Origin: Polaromonas sp. SP1
GTDB lineage: Bacteria > Pseudomonadota > Gammaproteobacteria > Burkholderiales > Burkholderiaceae_C
Assembly: GCF_003711205.1 (NCBI RefSeq)
Contig: NZ_CP031013.1
Location: 682,001 to 746,000 of the forward strand
Length of the DNA stretch: 64,000 bases
Reading direction: 5' to 3'
Within the stretch, counting starts at the first letter, position 1. Each line of letters starts with the position of its first letter. The translations under genes were made by a program, and so were the position numbers. Of this stretch, positions 18,352 to 26,976 are shown in pieces. Under the pieces are notes generated by a model. It searched no databases, was not told the DNA's origin, and was given only the letters and a program-made list of their open reading frames with translations.

Positions 18352-19230
18352 TTATGCCGCCCTCTTGGCGACACCTGCCATGCCTTCGAGGATCTGCTGC
18401 ACGCGCGGCCACAGGGTGCTGTTGAACTGCTCGCGGAAGAAACCGAAGTGCCCGATGCGCCTGACCTTGAGATCGGCCGGCGCGATGCGCTCAAAGGTGC
18501 GCGGCGCGTTGGCATACAGGTTGATCAGGTTTTGCGTGCCGCGCCAGGTCATGAGCTCGTCGTCGGTGATGGACAGCGCCGTGACGGGAAAGCTGACTTT
18601 TCCGTAGCTCAGGCGCGCGCTCTCACCTTCGGCGCCCACGCTGTACTGCGGGTTCAGGCACCACTTGCGCCACTGCAGCATCACGCCGGCTGGCAGGTCG
18701 CCCACCTTGCGCAGCGTGCGACCCGGAAAGTAGCCGAAGAGGCGTGTGGCCAGCGGCACCAGCACGTACCAAAAATACAAAATGAGGCGGCGCAGCTGCG
18801 GCGCGTTGTCACGCCAGTAGCCGCTGCCGGCGGCAATACTGACCAGGCCGTCGACCTTGCCCTGGTTCTTTAGGAAGCCCGGCAGTTGCGCGCCCAGGCT
18901 GTGGCCGAGCAGGTACAGCGGCGCATCCGGCAGCGCCGCCTTGGCGGCATCGACCACGGCTTCGTAGTCGCTGGCCCAATCAAGCAGGTCGGCCTTGAAG
19001 CCGCGCAGGCTGCCATTGGCGGTGGCGGGCAGTGAGTCGCCCGAGCCGCGGTAGTCAAAGGTGGTGACGCGAAAGCCCTGGCTCGAAAGCCATTCGGCAA
19101 ACGGCGCGTAGTAATGCTGCCGCACGCCCATCGCGCCGCCTATCACCACGCTGGTGTGCGCGGACTGGGTAGCGTCGTACACGCGCAGTGAGAGCTGCGC
19201 GGCGCCGGTTTCCAGAGTCTGGATCTGCAT
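18352..19230 (-). CDS. Alpha/beta hydrolase (esterase/lipase-like)
   Basis: 292 residues. The nucleophile elbow is GHSLGAQ, preceded by TFDYRGSGDS; an aspartate in ITDDELM and a histidine in RRIGHFGFF complete a plausible triad. No signal peptide. Substrate unknown; the neighbourhood of thioesterase and beta-oxidation genes suggests an acyl ester or thioester. It is 27 bp upstream of the thioesterase gene on the same strand. Confidence 0.8.
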   Translation of the reverse strand: MQIQTLETGAAQLSLRVYDATQSAHTSVVIGGAMGVRQHYYAPFAEWLSSQGFRVTTFDYRGSGDSLPATANGSLRGFKADLLDWASDYEAVVDAAKAALPDAPLYLLGHSLGAQLPGFLKNQGKVDGLVSIAAGSGYWRDNAPQLRRLILYFWYVLVPLATRLFGYFPGRTLRKVGDLPAGVMLQWRKWCLNPQYSVGAEGESARLSYGKVSFPVTALSITDDELMTWRGTQNLINLYANAPRTFERIAPADLKVRRIGHFGFFREQFNSTLWPRVQQILEGMAGVAKRAA

Positions 19231-19289
19231 GATGGTCTCCTGTTGTTACCCGTGCCGGTCTGTGCCGGCTCCCATCACTGACAAAGCTT

Positions 19290-19336
19290 GCTATCTATTT
19301 GATAGCTCTAACCCAAAGCGGGACTTGGGCTAGAGC
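19290..19336. repeat. Dispersed two-part repeat, copy 2
   Basis: Core GCTATCTATTTGATAGC (19290-19306), a nearly perfect dyad, then GGGCTAGAGC at 19327-19336. It fills most of the gap between the hydrolase and thiolase genes. Confidence 0.65.
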
Positions 19337-19365
19337 ATCAAAAAGCTTGAAGAAAGCGGGGATCC

Positions 19366-20565
19366 TCAAACCCGTTCAAAAATGCCCGCAGCGCCTTGGC
19401 CCATCCCCACGCACATGGTCACCATGCCATATTTCAGCTGGTGGCGGTGCAAGGCATGGATCACGGTGGCGGCGCGGATGGCACCGGTGGCACCCAGCGG
19501 GTGGCCCAGCGCGATGGCGCCGCCCATGCGGTTGACCTTGGATGCATCGAGCTTGAGCGTGTTGATGACCGCCAGCGACTGCGCGGCGAAAGCTTCGTTC
19601 AGTTCAAACCAGTCGATGTCTTCCTGCTTGAGGCCGGCGTAACGCAAGGCCGCAGGAATGGCTTCGATCGGGCCTATGCCCATGATTTCGGGCGGCACGC
19701 CCTTGGCGGCGTAGCTGACAAAGCGGGCCAGCGGCTTGAGGCCGAAATCCTTGACGGCTTTTTCGCTGGCCAGCACCAGGGCACCTGCGCCGTCAGAGGT
19801 CTGCGAACTGTTGCCGGCGGTGACCGAGCCGCGCGCGGCAAACACCGTCTTGAGTTTGGCCAGGCCTTCGAGCGAGGTGTCGGGGCGTGGGCCCTCGTCC
19901 AGGCTCACGGTGCGCGTCTTGGAAATCACTTCTCCGGCTTCCAGGTTGGCCGTGCGGTCGGTCACTTCGACTGGCGTGATCTCGTTGGCGAATTCACCAG
20001 CCTGTTGTGCCTTGATGGCCTTGAGGTGCGACTCGAGCGCGAACTGGTCCTGCGCCTCGCGCGAGACCTTCCACTGCTGGGCGACCTTCTCGGCCGTCAG
20101 GCCCATGCCGTAGGCGATGCCGACGTTCTCGTCGTTCATGAACATATTGGGCGAGAGCGAAGGCGAGTTGCCCGACATGGGCACCATGCTCATGCTTTCG
20201 GTGCCGGCGGCGATCATCACGTCGGCTTCGCCCACGCGGATGCGGTCGGCTGCCATCTGGATGGCCGAGAGGCCGGAGGCGCAAAAACGGTTGACGGTGA
20301 TGCCGCCCACGCTGGTGGGCAGGCCCGCCAGCACCGCGCCGATGCGCGCCACGTTCAGGCCTTGTGGGCCTTCAGGAATCGCGCAGCCGCAGATGATGTC
20401 TTCAATCGCTTTCGGATCGAGCGAAGGCACTTGTGCCAGCGCCGCCTGCAGCGCTTTCACCAGCAGATCGTCGGGCCGCATATTGCGGAAATAACCGCGG
20501 CCCGAGCGCCCGATGGGCGTGCGGGTGGCGGCGACGATGTAGGCTTCCTGGACTTGTTTGGCCAT
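19366..20565 (-). CDS. Acetyl-CoA C-acyltransferase (3-ketoacyl-CoA thiolase, FadA type)
   Basis: 399 residues from MAKQVQEAY at 20565, with AAGGA upstream. Catalytic residues: C95 in VNRFCASGL, H355 in GHPLGATG and C385 in MCVGMGQGA. It cleaves 3-ketoacyl-CoA to acetyl-CoA and a shortened acyl-CoA, the last step of the beta-oxidation spiral. It is downstream of the hotdog and bifunctional dehydrogenase genes on one strand. Confidence 0.93.
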   Translation of the reverse strand: MAKQVQEAYIVAATRTPIGRSGRGYFRNMRPDDLLVKALQAALAQVPSLDPKAIEDIICGCAIPEGPQGLNVARIGAVLAGLPTSVGGITVNRFCASGLSAIQMAADRIRVGEADVMIAAGTESMSMVPMSGNSPSLSPNMFMNDENVGIAYGMGLTAEKVAQQWKVSREAQDQFALESHLKAIKAQQAGEFANEITPVEVTDRTANLEAGEVISKTRTVSLDEGPRPDTSLEGLAKLKTVFAARGSVTAGNSSQTSDGAGALVLASEKAVKDFGLKPLARFVSYAAKGVPPEIMGIGPIEAIPAALRYAGLKQEDIDWFELNEAFAAQSLAVINTLKLDASKVNRMGGAIALGHPLGATGAIRAATVIHALHRHQLKYGMVTMCVGMGQGAAGIFERV

Positions 20566-20588
20566 GATGGTTTCCTTCAATTTCTCGG

Positions 20589-21095
20589 TTAACTTTTACG
20601 CGGGCCGGCGGGAATCCAGGCCCAGACAAATTCGCATTCGACCGGGTTGACGCCGGCTTCGTCGGTCACGATGACCGGCACGTTGACTTCACCCTTGTCG
20701 CTGGCCTGCATGGCGGCGCGCTGCTCGTCGCTCAGCGTGGCCACGGCGCGCAGGGCGCCGGTGGCGCGTTTTTTGAACGCCATCTTGAGTTCTTTGGCCA
20801 GCGGGATGCAGTCGTCGCGCACATTCATGCCGACGACCATGCCGGTGGCGGTTTCTGCCAGCAGGTTCATCGCCGAAGCGTGCACGCCGCCGATGTGGTT
20901 TTGCACACGCTTTTCATTCTTCACGCCGATTTCCACCATCGCGGGCGTCATCTGCAAAAAGTCGAGCTTGGCCGTGCCGGTAAAGGGCACGGCGCGGCGC
21001 AGCACCACGCTGCGAAACCACGGCCGCGCGAACGCGGGCACGTCTTTCAGCTGCGCGAGCTGGCGTTCCAGGCGATTGGGCTTGTGGTTGCTCAT
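20589..21095 (-). CDS. DUF4442 hotdog-fold protein, probable thioesterase
   Basis: 168 residues. The central part GGVHASAMNLLAETATGMVV is the hotdog helix with a conserved GxHA. The start overlaps the stop of the bifunctional dehydrogenase gene by 1 bp (TGATG). Likely to act on an acyl-CoA made by its neighbours; specificity unknown. Confidence 0.75.
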   Translation of the reverse strand: MSNHKPNRLERQLAQLKDVPAFARPWFRSVVLRRAVPFTGTAKLDFLQMTPAMVEIGVKNEKRVQNHIGGVHASAMNLLAETATGMVVGMNVRDDCIPLAKELKMAFKKRATGALRAVATLSDEQRAAMQASDKGEVNVPVIVTDEAGVNPVECEFVWAWIPAGPRKS

Positions 21096-23509
21096 CAGTT
21101 TCTGACGGGCTTACCCGTGCTCATCATTCCCATGATGCGTTCCTGCGTCTTGGGATGCTCGAGCAGCGAGCAGAAGGCCTTGCGCTCCAGCGTCATCAAA
21201 TACTCTTCCGTCACCAGCGTGCCGGCATCGACGTCACCGCCGCACACCACGCCGGCGATCAAGCCGGCGATGTGGAAGTCGTGCGCGCTGATAAAGCCGC
21301 CGTCGCGCATATTGACCAGCTGGCCCTTGATGGTGGCCAGGCCGCTGCGGCCCACCACCGGGAACTGGCGCTTGTGCGGTGCGCGGTAGCCGGAGTTGAA
21401 CAGCGCGCGCGCCTCGTTCAGCGCGACAAACAGCAGCTCATCCTTGTTCGGCACGATCACGTCGCTGTCGAGCAGATAACCGATCTTGCGGCTTTCAATC
21501 GCGCTGGTGCCGACCTTGGCCATCGCGGCGGCGGTGAAACCTTCGGTGAGGAAAGGCAGGATGTCCTTGTTGGTCGAGGTGCCGGCGTTTTCTGCGGCGC
21601 GGCGGGCAATATAGGCCAGGCCGCCGGCGCCGGGCACCAGGCCCACACCGACTTCGACCAGGCCGATGTAGCTTTCCATCGCTGCCACACGCTTGGCGGA
21701 ATACACCGCCATTTCGCAGCCGCCGCCCAGGGCCAGGCCACGGATGGCCGACACCACGGGCACGGCCGCGTAGCGCAGCTTGAGCATCACGTTCTGCAGT
21801 TCGGCTTCAGCGCCTTCGATCGCCTTGGCACCGCCCATCATGAAGGCGGGCAACATGGCCTGCAGGTCGGCGCCGGCCGAGAACATCTCGTCGTTGGACC
21901 AGATCACCATGCCCTTGTAGCTTTTCTCGGCCAGGTCCACACCCATGGCCAGACCTTCCGCCACGTCGGGGCTGATGGCGTGCATCTTGGTTTTGATGCT
22001 GGCGATCAGCACGTCGGCGTTTGCGCCCTCCAGCGTCCAGAGGCGGATCGCGTCGTCTTCATGCAGCGTGGTGCCTGCGGTCTCGAATGCGGGCGCCTTG
22101 GCGCCGAGCACGTCTTCGGGGAAGAACTGACGCTCATACACCGGCAGCTTGCGGCGCGGGATGAATTTCTTGGCCGAAGCGCTCCACGAACCTTCAGCCG
22201 TGTGCACGCCGCCAGCGTCGGCCACCGGGCCCTTGAAGACCCAGTCCGGCAGCGGCGCTTTGGACAGCGCCTTGCCGGCGTCGATGTCTTCCTGGATCCA
22301 GGTGGCGACCTGCTTCCAGCCGGCTTGCTGCCACAGCTCGAAGGGGCCTTGCTTGGAGCCGAAGCCCCAGCGCATGGCGAAGTCGATGTCGCGCGCGGTT
22401 TCGGCAATGCTTTCCAAATGAACGGCAGCGTAGTGGAACTGGTCGCGCAGGATGGCCCAGAGGAAACGCGCTTCGGCGCCTTCGGCTTCGCGCAGGAGTT
22501 TGAGGCGCTCGCCCGCGGGTTTTTTCAGCATGCGGCCGACGACTTCATTGGCCTTGGCGCCGGCGGGCACGTATTCCATGCTCTCGGGGTCCAGGCGCAG
22601 GATGTCGCGACCCTGTTTTTTGTAGAAGCCCGCGCCGGTCTTCTGGCCCAGGCTTTTCGATTCGAGCAGCTTGGCCAGCACGGGCGGCGTGCCGTACACA
22701 TCGGAGAACGGGTCTTCCACCTTGCCGGGGCCAAGGTTGTCCTGCAGCGTCTTGATGACGTGGGCCATGGTGTCCAGGCCCACCACGTCGGCGGTGCGGA
22801 AGGTGCCTGAGCTCGCGCGGCCCAGCTTCTTGCCCGTCAGGTCGTCGACCACGTCGTAGCTGAGTTTGAAGGTCTCGGCTTCCTTGATGGTGGCCAGCAT
22901 GCTGGCGATGCCCACGCGGTTGGCGATGAAGTTGGGCGTGTCGTGCGCGCGGATCACGCCCTTGCCGAGCGCGCTGGTGACAAACGCTTCCAGGTCGTCC
23001 AGCACCTTGGGTTCGGTGGTCGGCGTGTTGATCAACTCGACCAGCGTCATGTAGCGCGGCGGGTTGAAGAAGTGGATGCCGCAAAAGCGCGGCTTGATGG
23101 ATTCAGGCAGCGCTTCGCTGAGTTTGGTGATCGACAGGCCCGAGGTGTTGCTGGCCACGATGGCGCCTTCGGCAATGAAGGGCGCGATCTTGTGATAGAG
23201 GTCGGTCTTCCAGTCCATGCGCTCGGCAATCGCCTCGATGATGAGGTCGCATTCCAAGAGCTGCTCCATGTTCTCTTCGTAGTTGGCCTGCTGGATAAGC
23301 GCTGCGTCTTCAGGGACGCCCAGCGGAGCAGGCTTGAGCTTCTTGAGGCCTTCAACCGCCTTGATGACGATGCCGTTCTTCGGGCCTTCCTTGGCAGGCA
23401 GGTCGAACAGGATCACCGGCACCTTGACGTTGACCAGGTGGGCGGCAATCTGCGCGCCCATGACGCCGGCGCCGAGGACGGCGACTTTCTTGACTTGGAA
23501 TCGTGACAT
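21095..23509 (-). CDS. 3-hydroxyacyl-CoA dehydrogenase/enoyl-CoA hydratase, bifunctional (FadB/FadN-like)
   Basis: 804 residues. Here the NAD-binding dehydrogenase domain comes first (VAVLGAGVMGAQIAAHL, about 9-25; later SGLSITKLSEALP and GIHFFNPPRYMTLVE). Its C-terminal 3HCDH domains occupy about 190-430. A crotonase domain follows at about 480-700 (NDEMFSAGADLQAM and RGLALGGGCEMAV). The order is the reverse of E. coli FadB and matches the FadN/PaaH-fusion type common in Burkholderiales. It performs hydration and NAD-linked oxidation in beta-oxidation. Confidence 0.93.
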   Translation of the reverse strand: MSRFQVKKVAVLGAGVMGAQIAAHLVNVKVPVILFDLPAKEGPKNGIVIKAVEGLKKLKPAPLGVPEDAALIQQANYEENMEQLLECDLIIEAIAERMDWKTDLYHKIAPFIAEGAIVASNTSGLSITKLSEALPESIKPRFCGIHFFNPPRYMTLVELINTPTTEPKVLDDLEAFVTSALGKGVIRAHDTPNFIANRVGIASMLATIKEAETFKLSYDVVDDLTGKKLGRASSGTFRTADVVGLDTMAHVIKTLQDNLGPGKVEDPFSDVYGTPPVLAKLLESKSLGQKTGAGFYKKQGRDILRLDPESMEYVPAGAKANEVVGRMLKKPAGERLKLLREAEGAEARFLWAILRDQFHYAAVHLESIAETARDIDFAMRWGFGSKQGPFELWQQAGWKQVATWIQEDIDAGKALSKAPLPDWVFKGPVADAGGVHTAEGSWSASAKKFIPRRKLPVYERQFFPEDVLGAKAPAFETAGTTLHEDDAIRLWTLEGANADVLIASIKTKMHAISPDVAEGLAMGVDLAEKSYKGMVIWSNDEMFSAGADLQAMLPAFMMGGAKAIEGAEAELQNVMLKLRYAAVPVVSAIRGLALGGGCEMAVYSAKRVAAMESYIGLVEVGVGLVPGAGGLAYIARRAAENAGTSTNKDILPFLTEGFTAAAMAKVGTSAIESRKIGYLLDSDVIVPNKDELLFVALNEARALFNSGYRAPHKRQFPVVGRSGLATIKGQLVNMRDGGFISAHDFHIAGLIAGVVCGGDVDAGTLVTEEYLMTLERKAFCSLLEHPKTQERIMGMMSTGKPVRN

Positions 23510-23574
23510 CTGTTTCGTTCCTTATGAATTACTTTTCTTCGAATCTCTTCTTCATCCCTGGCGAGTGACAGCGT

Positions 23575-23640
23575 GGAACCGGCTTTGCCGGGCCACTGCT
23601 GTCGCCCCTGCAAGGGGGGGTGCGGCTACACGCAGTGAGC
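23575..23640. repeat. GC-rich dispersed repeat B, copy 1
   Basis: GGAACCGGCTTTGCCGGG (23575-23592), then CCCCTGCAAGGGG, then GCTACACGCAGTGAGC (23625-23640). The first unit occurs exactly, inverted, at 38313-38330, and the last exactly at 43018-43033. Lies between the dehydrogenase and DUF2147 genes. Confidence 0.6.
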
Positions 23641-23658
23641 CGCAGGCGGGGTGTGCCA

Positions 23659-24093
23659 TCAGTTAACACGGACCCAAGTTTGGGTGCGGCCAAATGGGCC
23701 GATGGAGCCGCGGACTTCCATCTTCTTGCCGCCTTCAATCGGGGTCATCTTGAGGGAGTAGCTTTTGCCGTTGTCCGGGTCGAGGATCTTGCCGCCTTCC
23801 CAGACATCGGCGTCGGGTGACTTCTTGGCGCCGCGAATGATCTCCAGGCCCAGCCGGGGCTTGTCTTTGCGGTCATCGCTGCATTCGGTGCAAACGTCGT
23901 CGGGCTTGACGCCGGGGGACAGGCGCTTCTCGACCTTGCCGTTGAGCACGCCGCCGGCTTCAGCGATGCGGATCTCCACTTTCGGGTCGCCGGTTTTTTC
24001 GTCGAAACCGCGCCACAAACCGACCGGCGTGTTCTGGGCCAGCGCAGGGATGGCCATCAAACCCAAAACGATCATCAACAGTTTATTTTTCAT
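23659..24093 (-). CDS. DUF2147 family exported protein
   Basis: 144 residues from MKNKLLMIVLGLMAIPALAQ at 24093; the first 20 residues are a signal peptide with an ALAQ cleavage site. The mature part has TPVGLWRGFDEKTGDPKVEI, two cysteines (DDVCTEC) and the closing FGRTQTWVRV, typical of DUF2147. Family members are small secreted or periplasmic beta-rich proteins of unknown function. Its place between acyl-CoA dehydrogenase and FadB-type genes is conserved context in related genomes as far as I recall, but no role follows from sequence. Confidence 0.82.
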   Translation of the reverse strand: MKNKLLMIVLGLMAIPALAQNTPVGLWRGFDEKTGDPKVEIRIAEAGGVLNGKVEKRLSPGVKPDDVCTECSDDRKDKPRLGLEIIRGAKKSPDADVWEGGKILDPDNGKSYSLKMTPIEGGKKMEVRGSIGPFGRTQTWVRVN

Positions 24094-24122
24094 GGTGTCT
24101 CCCTTTGATTGGTTCAGAACGC

Positions 24123-25919
24123 TCAAGCCAGCGCTTCGTCGGTTTCCATCAAGGACTTGCTGCCCGCGCGTGCGGTGCGCATCAGCGTTGCGGTTTCCGG
24201 GAACAGCTTGGCGAAATAGAAACGCGCCGTCTGCAGCTTGGCCACATAGAACTTGTCGGTATTGCCGGCAGCGATTTCGCGCAATGCGGTTTGCGCCATC
24301 AAGGCCCAGAAGTAACCGAACACCAGGTGGCCGGCCACGCGCAGATAATCCACCGCGGCAGCGCCCACTTCGTCGGGGTTCTGGAAGCCCTTGAAGCCCA
24401 GCTCGGTGGTGAACTTGGTCATCTGGTCGGCGAGATATGCCAGCGGGTTGATGAACTCGGCCATCTTCTCGTTGACGCCTTCTTCGGCAATCAGCGCGCC
24501 AATCACCTTGCCGAATTTCTTCAGCGTGGCGCCGTTGTTGCCCAGCACCTTGCGGCCCAGCAGGTCCAGCGACTGGATGGTGTTGGTGCCTTCGTAAATC
24601 ATGTTGATGCGGTTGTCGCGCACAAACTGCTCCATACCCCACTCTTTGATAAAGCCGTGGCCGCCGAAGACCTGCATGCAGGCGTTGGTGGAGATGTGGC
24701 CGTTGTCAGTCAGGAAGGCTTTGACGATGGGCGTGAGCAGGGCGACGATTTCGCCGGAGTCCTTGCGTACCTTCTCATCAGGGTGGTGCAGTTCCTTGTC
24801 GAGCAGCAGCGTGCAGTAGATCGCCAGCGCGCGGCCGCCTTCGGCATAGGCCTTGGCCGTCAGCAGCATCTTGCGCACGTCGGGGTGCACGATGATCGGG
24901 TCGGCCGGTTTGTCTTTGGCCTTGACGCCGGAGAGTGAGCGCATCTGGATGCGGTCTCTGGCGTAAGCCAGCGCGTTCTGGTAAGCCACTTCGGTCAGGC
25001 CCAGCGACTGGTTGCCCACGCCCAGGCGTGCGGCGTTCATCATCACGAACATCGCGGCCAGGCCCTTGTTGGGCGCGCCCACCATGGTGCCGACGGCGTC
25101 TTCGAGCACCATCTGCGCGGTGGCGTTGCCGTGGATGCCCATCTTGTGCTCCAGGCCGCCGCAGTAGATGCCGTTGCGCGAGCCGAGTGCGCCGTCCTTG
25201 CCGATGTTGAACTTGGGCACGGCGAACAGGCTGATGCCTTTGCTGCCCTGGGGCGCATCCGGCAGGCGGGCCAGCACCAGGTGCACGATGTTGGCGGCCA
25301 TGTCGTGTTCGCCGGCGCTGATGAAGATCTTGTTGCCGGTCAGGCGGTAGGTGCCGTCAGGTTGCGGCTCGGCCTTGGTGCGCAGCAGGCCCAGGTCGGT
25401 GCCGCAATGCGGCTCGGTCAGGCACATGGTGCCGGTCCATTCACCGCTGGTGAGCTTGGGCAGGTAGAGCTTTTTCTGCTCGTCGGTGCCGTGCGCGTGC
25501 AGGGCTTCATATGCGCCGTGCGACAGGCCGGGGTACATGGTCCAGGCCTGGTTGGCCGAGTTGAGCATTTCGTAGAGGCACTGGTTCAGCACAAAAGGCA
25601 GGCCCTGGCCGCCGTATTCGGGGTCGCAGCTCAGCGCGGCCCAGCCGCCTTCAACGTATTGCGCGTAGGCTTCCTTGAAGCCCTTGGGCGGCGTGACTTC
25701 GTGCGTGGTCTTGTCGAGCTTGCAGCCCTCTTCGTCGCCGCTGATGTTCAGCGGGAAGGTCACTTCGGCAGCGAACTTGCCGGCTTCTTCGAGCACGGCG
25801 TTGATGGTTTCGACGTCGACGTCGGCGTGCTTGGGGATGGCCTTGAATTCATCGGTGACCTTGAGCACTTCGTGCATGACGAATTGCATGTCGCGCAGGG
25901 GTGGGCTGTACTGTGGCAT
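24123..25919 (-). CDS. Acyl-CoA dehydrogenase, C-terminally extended (FadE-like)
   Basis: 598 residues, longer than the usual 380 because of an N-terminal AcdN-like helix region and a C-terminal extension, as in DmdC and related large acyl-CoA dehydrogenases. FAD/substrate motifs: MCLTEPHCGTDLG and KIFISAGEHDM. The catalytic glutamate is in MIYEGTN (about residue 443). It introduces the 2,3-double bond in acyl-CoA. First structural gene after the TetR gene. Confidence 0.9.
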   Translation of the reverse strand: MPQYSPPLRDMQFVMHEVLKVTDEFKAIPKHADVDVETINAVLEEAGKFAAEVTFPLNISGDEEGCKLDKTTHEVTPPKGFKEAYAQYVEGGWAALSCDPEYGGQGLPFVLNQCLYEMLNSANQAWTMYPGLSHGAYEALHAHGTDEQKKLYLPKLTSGEWTGTMCLTEPHCGTDLGLLRTKAEPQPDGTYRLTGNKIFISAGEHDMAANIVHLVLARLPDAPQGSKGISLFAVPKFNIGKDGALGSRNGIYCGGLEHKMGIHGNATAQMVLEDAVGTMVGAPNKGLAAMFVMMNAARLGVGNQSLGLTEVAYQNALAYARDRIQMRSLSGVKAKDKPADPIIVHPDVRKMLLTAKAYAEGGRALAIYCTLLLDKELHHPDEKVRKDSGEIVALLTPIVKAFLTDNGHISTNACMQVFGGHGFIKEWGMEQFVRDNRINMIYEGTNTIQSLDLLGRKVLGNNGATLKKFGKVIGALIAEEGVNEKMAEFINPLAYLADQMTKFTTELGFKGFQNPDEVGAAAVDYLRVAGHLVFGYFWALMAQTALREIAAGNTDKFYVAKLQTARFYFAKLFPETATLMRTARAGSKSLMETDEALA

Positions 25920-25939
25920 GGTGGGTAGGTCCTTTAGCG

Positions 25940-26671
25940 TTAAACCGGTTTGGAAGGGGAGGCTTTGCCGGAAGATTTCTTCGGCGAAGCGGAGGTGGGG
26001 GAAGTCGCGGCGGCATCGCTGCCGTAACGCGCCAGGATGTTGGCAAAACCCGTGTTGGCGCGGTCCATGGAGCCCGGCGTTTTGAGGAAGCGGGCTTCGT
26101 AATGCAGCGCCAGGATCAGGCCGTGGATTTCAAAGGCCATCTGGTGTTCGTCGGCATCGGCGCGCAGGTGGCCGGCCTCCTTGGCCTGCACCACGGCGCG
26201 GTACATGGCCGCCAGCCAGGTGCGCACCGAACCTGCCAGCGCATCGCGCACCGGGCCCGGCCTGTCGTCAAACTCAACGGCGCCGCTGATATAGAGGCAG
26301 CCCGAGTCAATTTCGAGCGAGGTGCGCTTCATCCAGTTGTGAAACAGCGCCGCCAGACGCGGCAAACCGCGCGGCTGCTGCAGCGCCGGGAAGAAGACCT
26401 CTTCTTCAAAGCGCACGTGGTATTCGCGGATGACGGAAATCTGCAGCTCTTCGCGCGAGCCGAAGTGGGCGAACACGCCCGATTTGCTCATGCGCATGAC
26501 CTCGGCCAGCGCGCCGATGCTCAGGCCTTCCAGCCCGATCTGCGTGGCCAGGCCCAAGGCGGCATCGACGATGGCGGCCTTGGTCTGCTGGCCTTTTTGC
26601 TGGCTTTTGGCCACGGCGCTACCCGTTGCCGGGGCGCGGGAGGCTTTAGCGGGGAGTTCTGTGATGGCCAT
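25940..26671 (-). CDS. TetR-family regulator of the beta-oxidation cluster
   Basis: 243 residues. HTH at about 30-75: AIVDAALGLATQIGLEGLSI and RMSKSGVFAHFGSREEL. The C-terminal TetR_C part (DSGCLYISGAVEFDDRPG) is common in regulators of fatty-acid genes. A low-complexity Ser/Lys/Ala tail closes it. It stands first in the minus-strand cluster, 21 bp ahead of the acyl-CoA dehydrogenase gene, with a palindrome just upstream. The ligand is probably a long-chain acyl-CoA (inference). Confidence 0.88.
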   Translation of the reverse strand: MAITELPAKASRAPATGSAVAKSQQKGQQTKAAIVDAALGLATQIGLEGLSIGALAEVMRMSKSGVFAHFGSREELQISVIREYHVRFEEEVFFPALQQPRGLPRLAALFHNWMKRTSLEIDSGCLYISGAVEFDDRPGPVRDALAGSVRTWLAAMYRAVVQAKEAGHLRADADEHQMAFEIHGLILALHYEARFLKTPGSMDRANTGFANILARYGSDAAATSPTSASPKKSSGKASPSKPV

Positions 26672-26691
26672 GAGGTGCTACAAAATAAAAC

Positions 26692-26703
26692 GAACGGTCG
26701 TTC
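26692..26703. promoter_or_regulatory. Candidate TetR operator GAACG-GT-CGTTC
   Basis: A perfect 5-bp-arm dyad GAACGGTCGTTC, flanked by AT-rich AAAATA and ATTTTG, 21 bp upstream of the TetR start. TetR regulators of fatty-acid genes often bind such GAACG/CGTTC-type half sites. Confidence 0.55.
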
Positions 26704-26828
26704 TATTTTGCAACACTTTGATGACCATCAGCAAGCAGGGGTTGTTTGGGGCCTGCTTATAGGGAACGAGCTCTAAGGTCAGGGAGGGTAACTACTTAGC
26801 CCCAACAGTCGTGCGCTTTATGCTGAGC

Positions 26829-26954
26829 GCTATCAAATTGGGAGCTACTTGTGCATGCCCTGCCTGGGCTAGAGGCCGATTTGATGCATAAACCTGCAGG
26901 GCTGTGCCGGGTTGAAGAATTTCACCGGGCAGCTGCGGAACCGGCTTCGCCGGG
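26829..26954. repeat. Repeats A (copy 3) and B (copy 2) between TetR and FAH genes
   Basis: This fills most of the 305-bp gap 26672-26976. GCTATCAAATTGGGAGC (26829-26845) with GGGCTAGAGGCC (26866-26877) is a copy of the two-part repeat. GGAACCGGCTTCGCCGGG (26937-26954) is a repeat B unit with one change from the copy at 23575. I see no gene in this gap. Confidence 0.6.
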
Positions 26955-26976
26955 CCGCAGGCGCTGCTCTCTTGGG

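Noticed and set aside
21155..22810. A 551-codon plus-strand frame
   Set aside because: Antisense to the well-supported FadB-type gene, with no recognisable motif.
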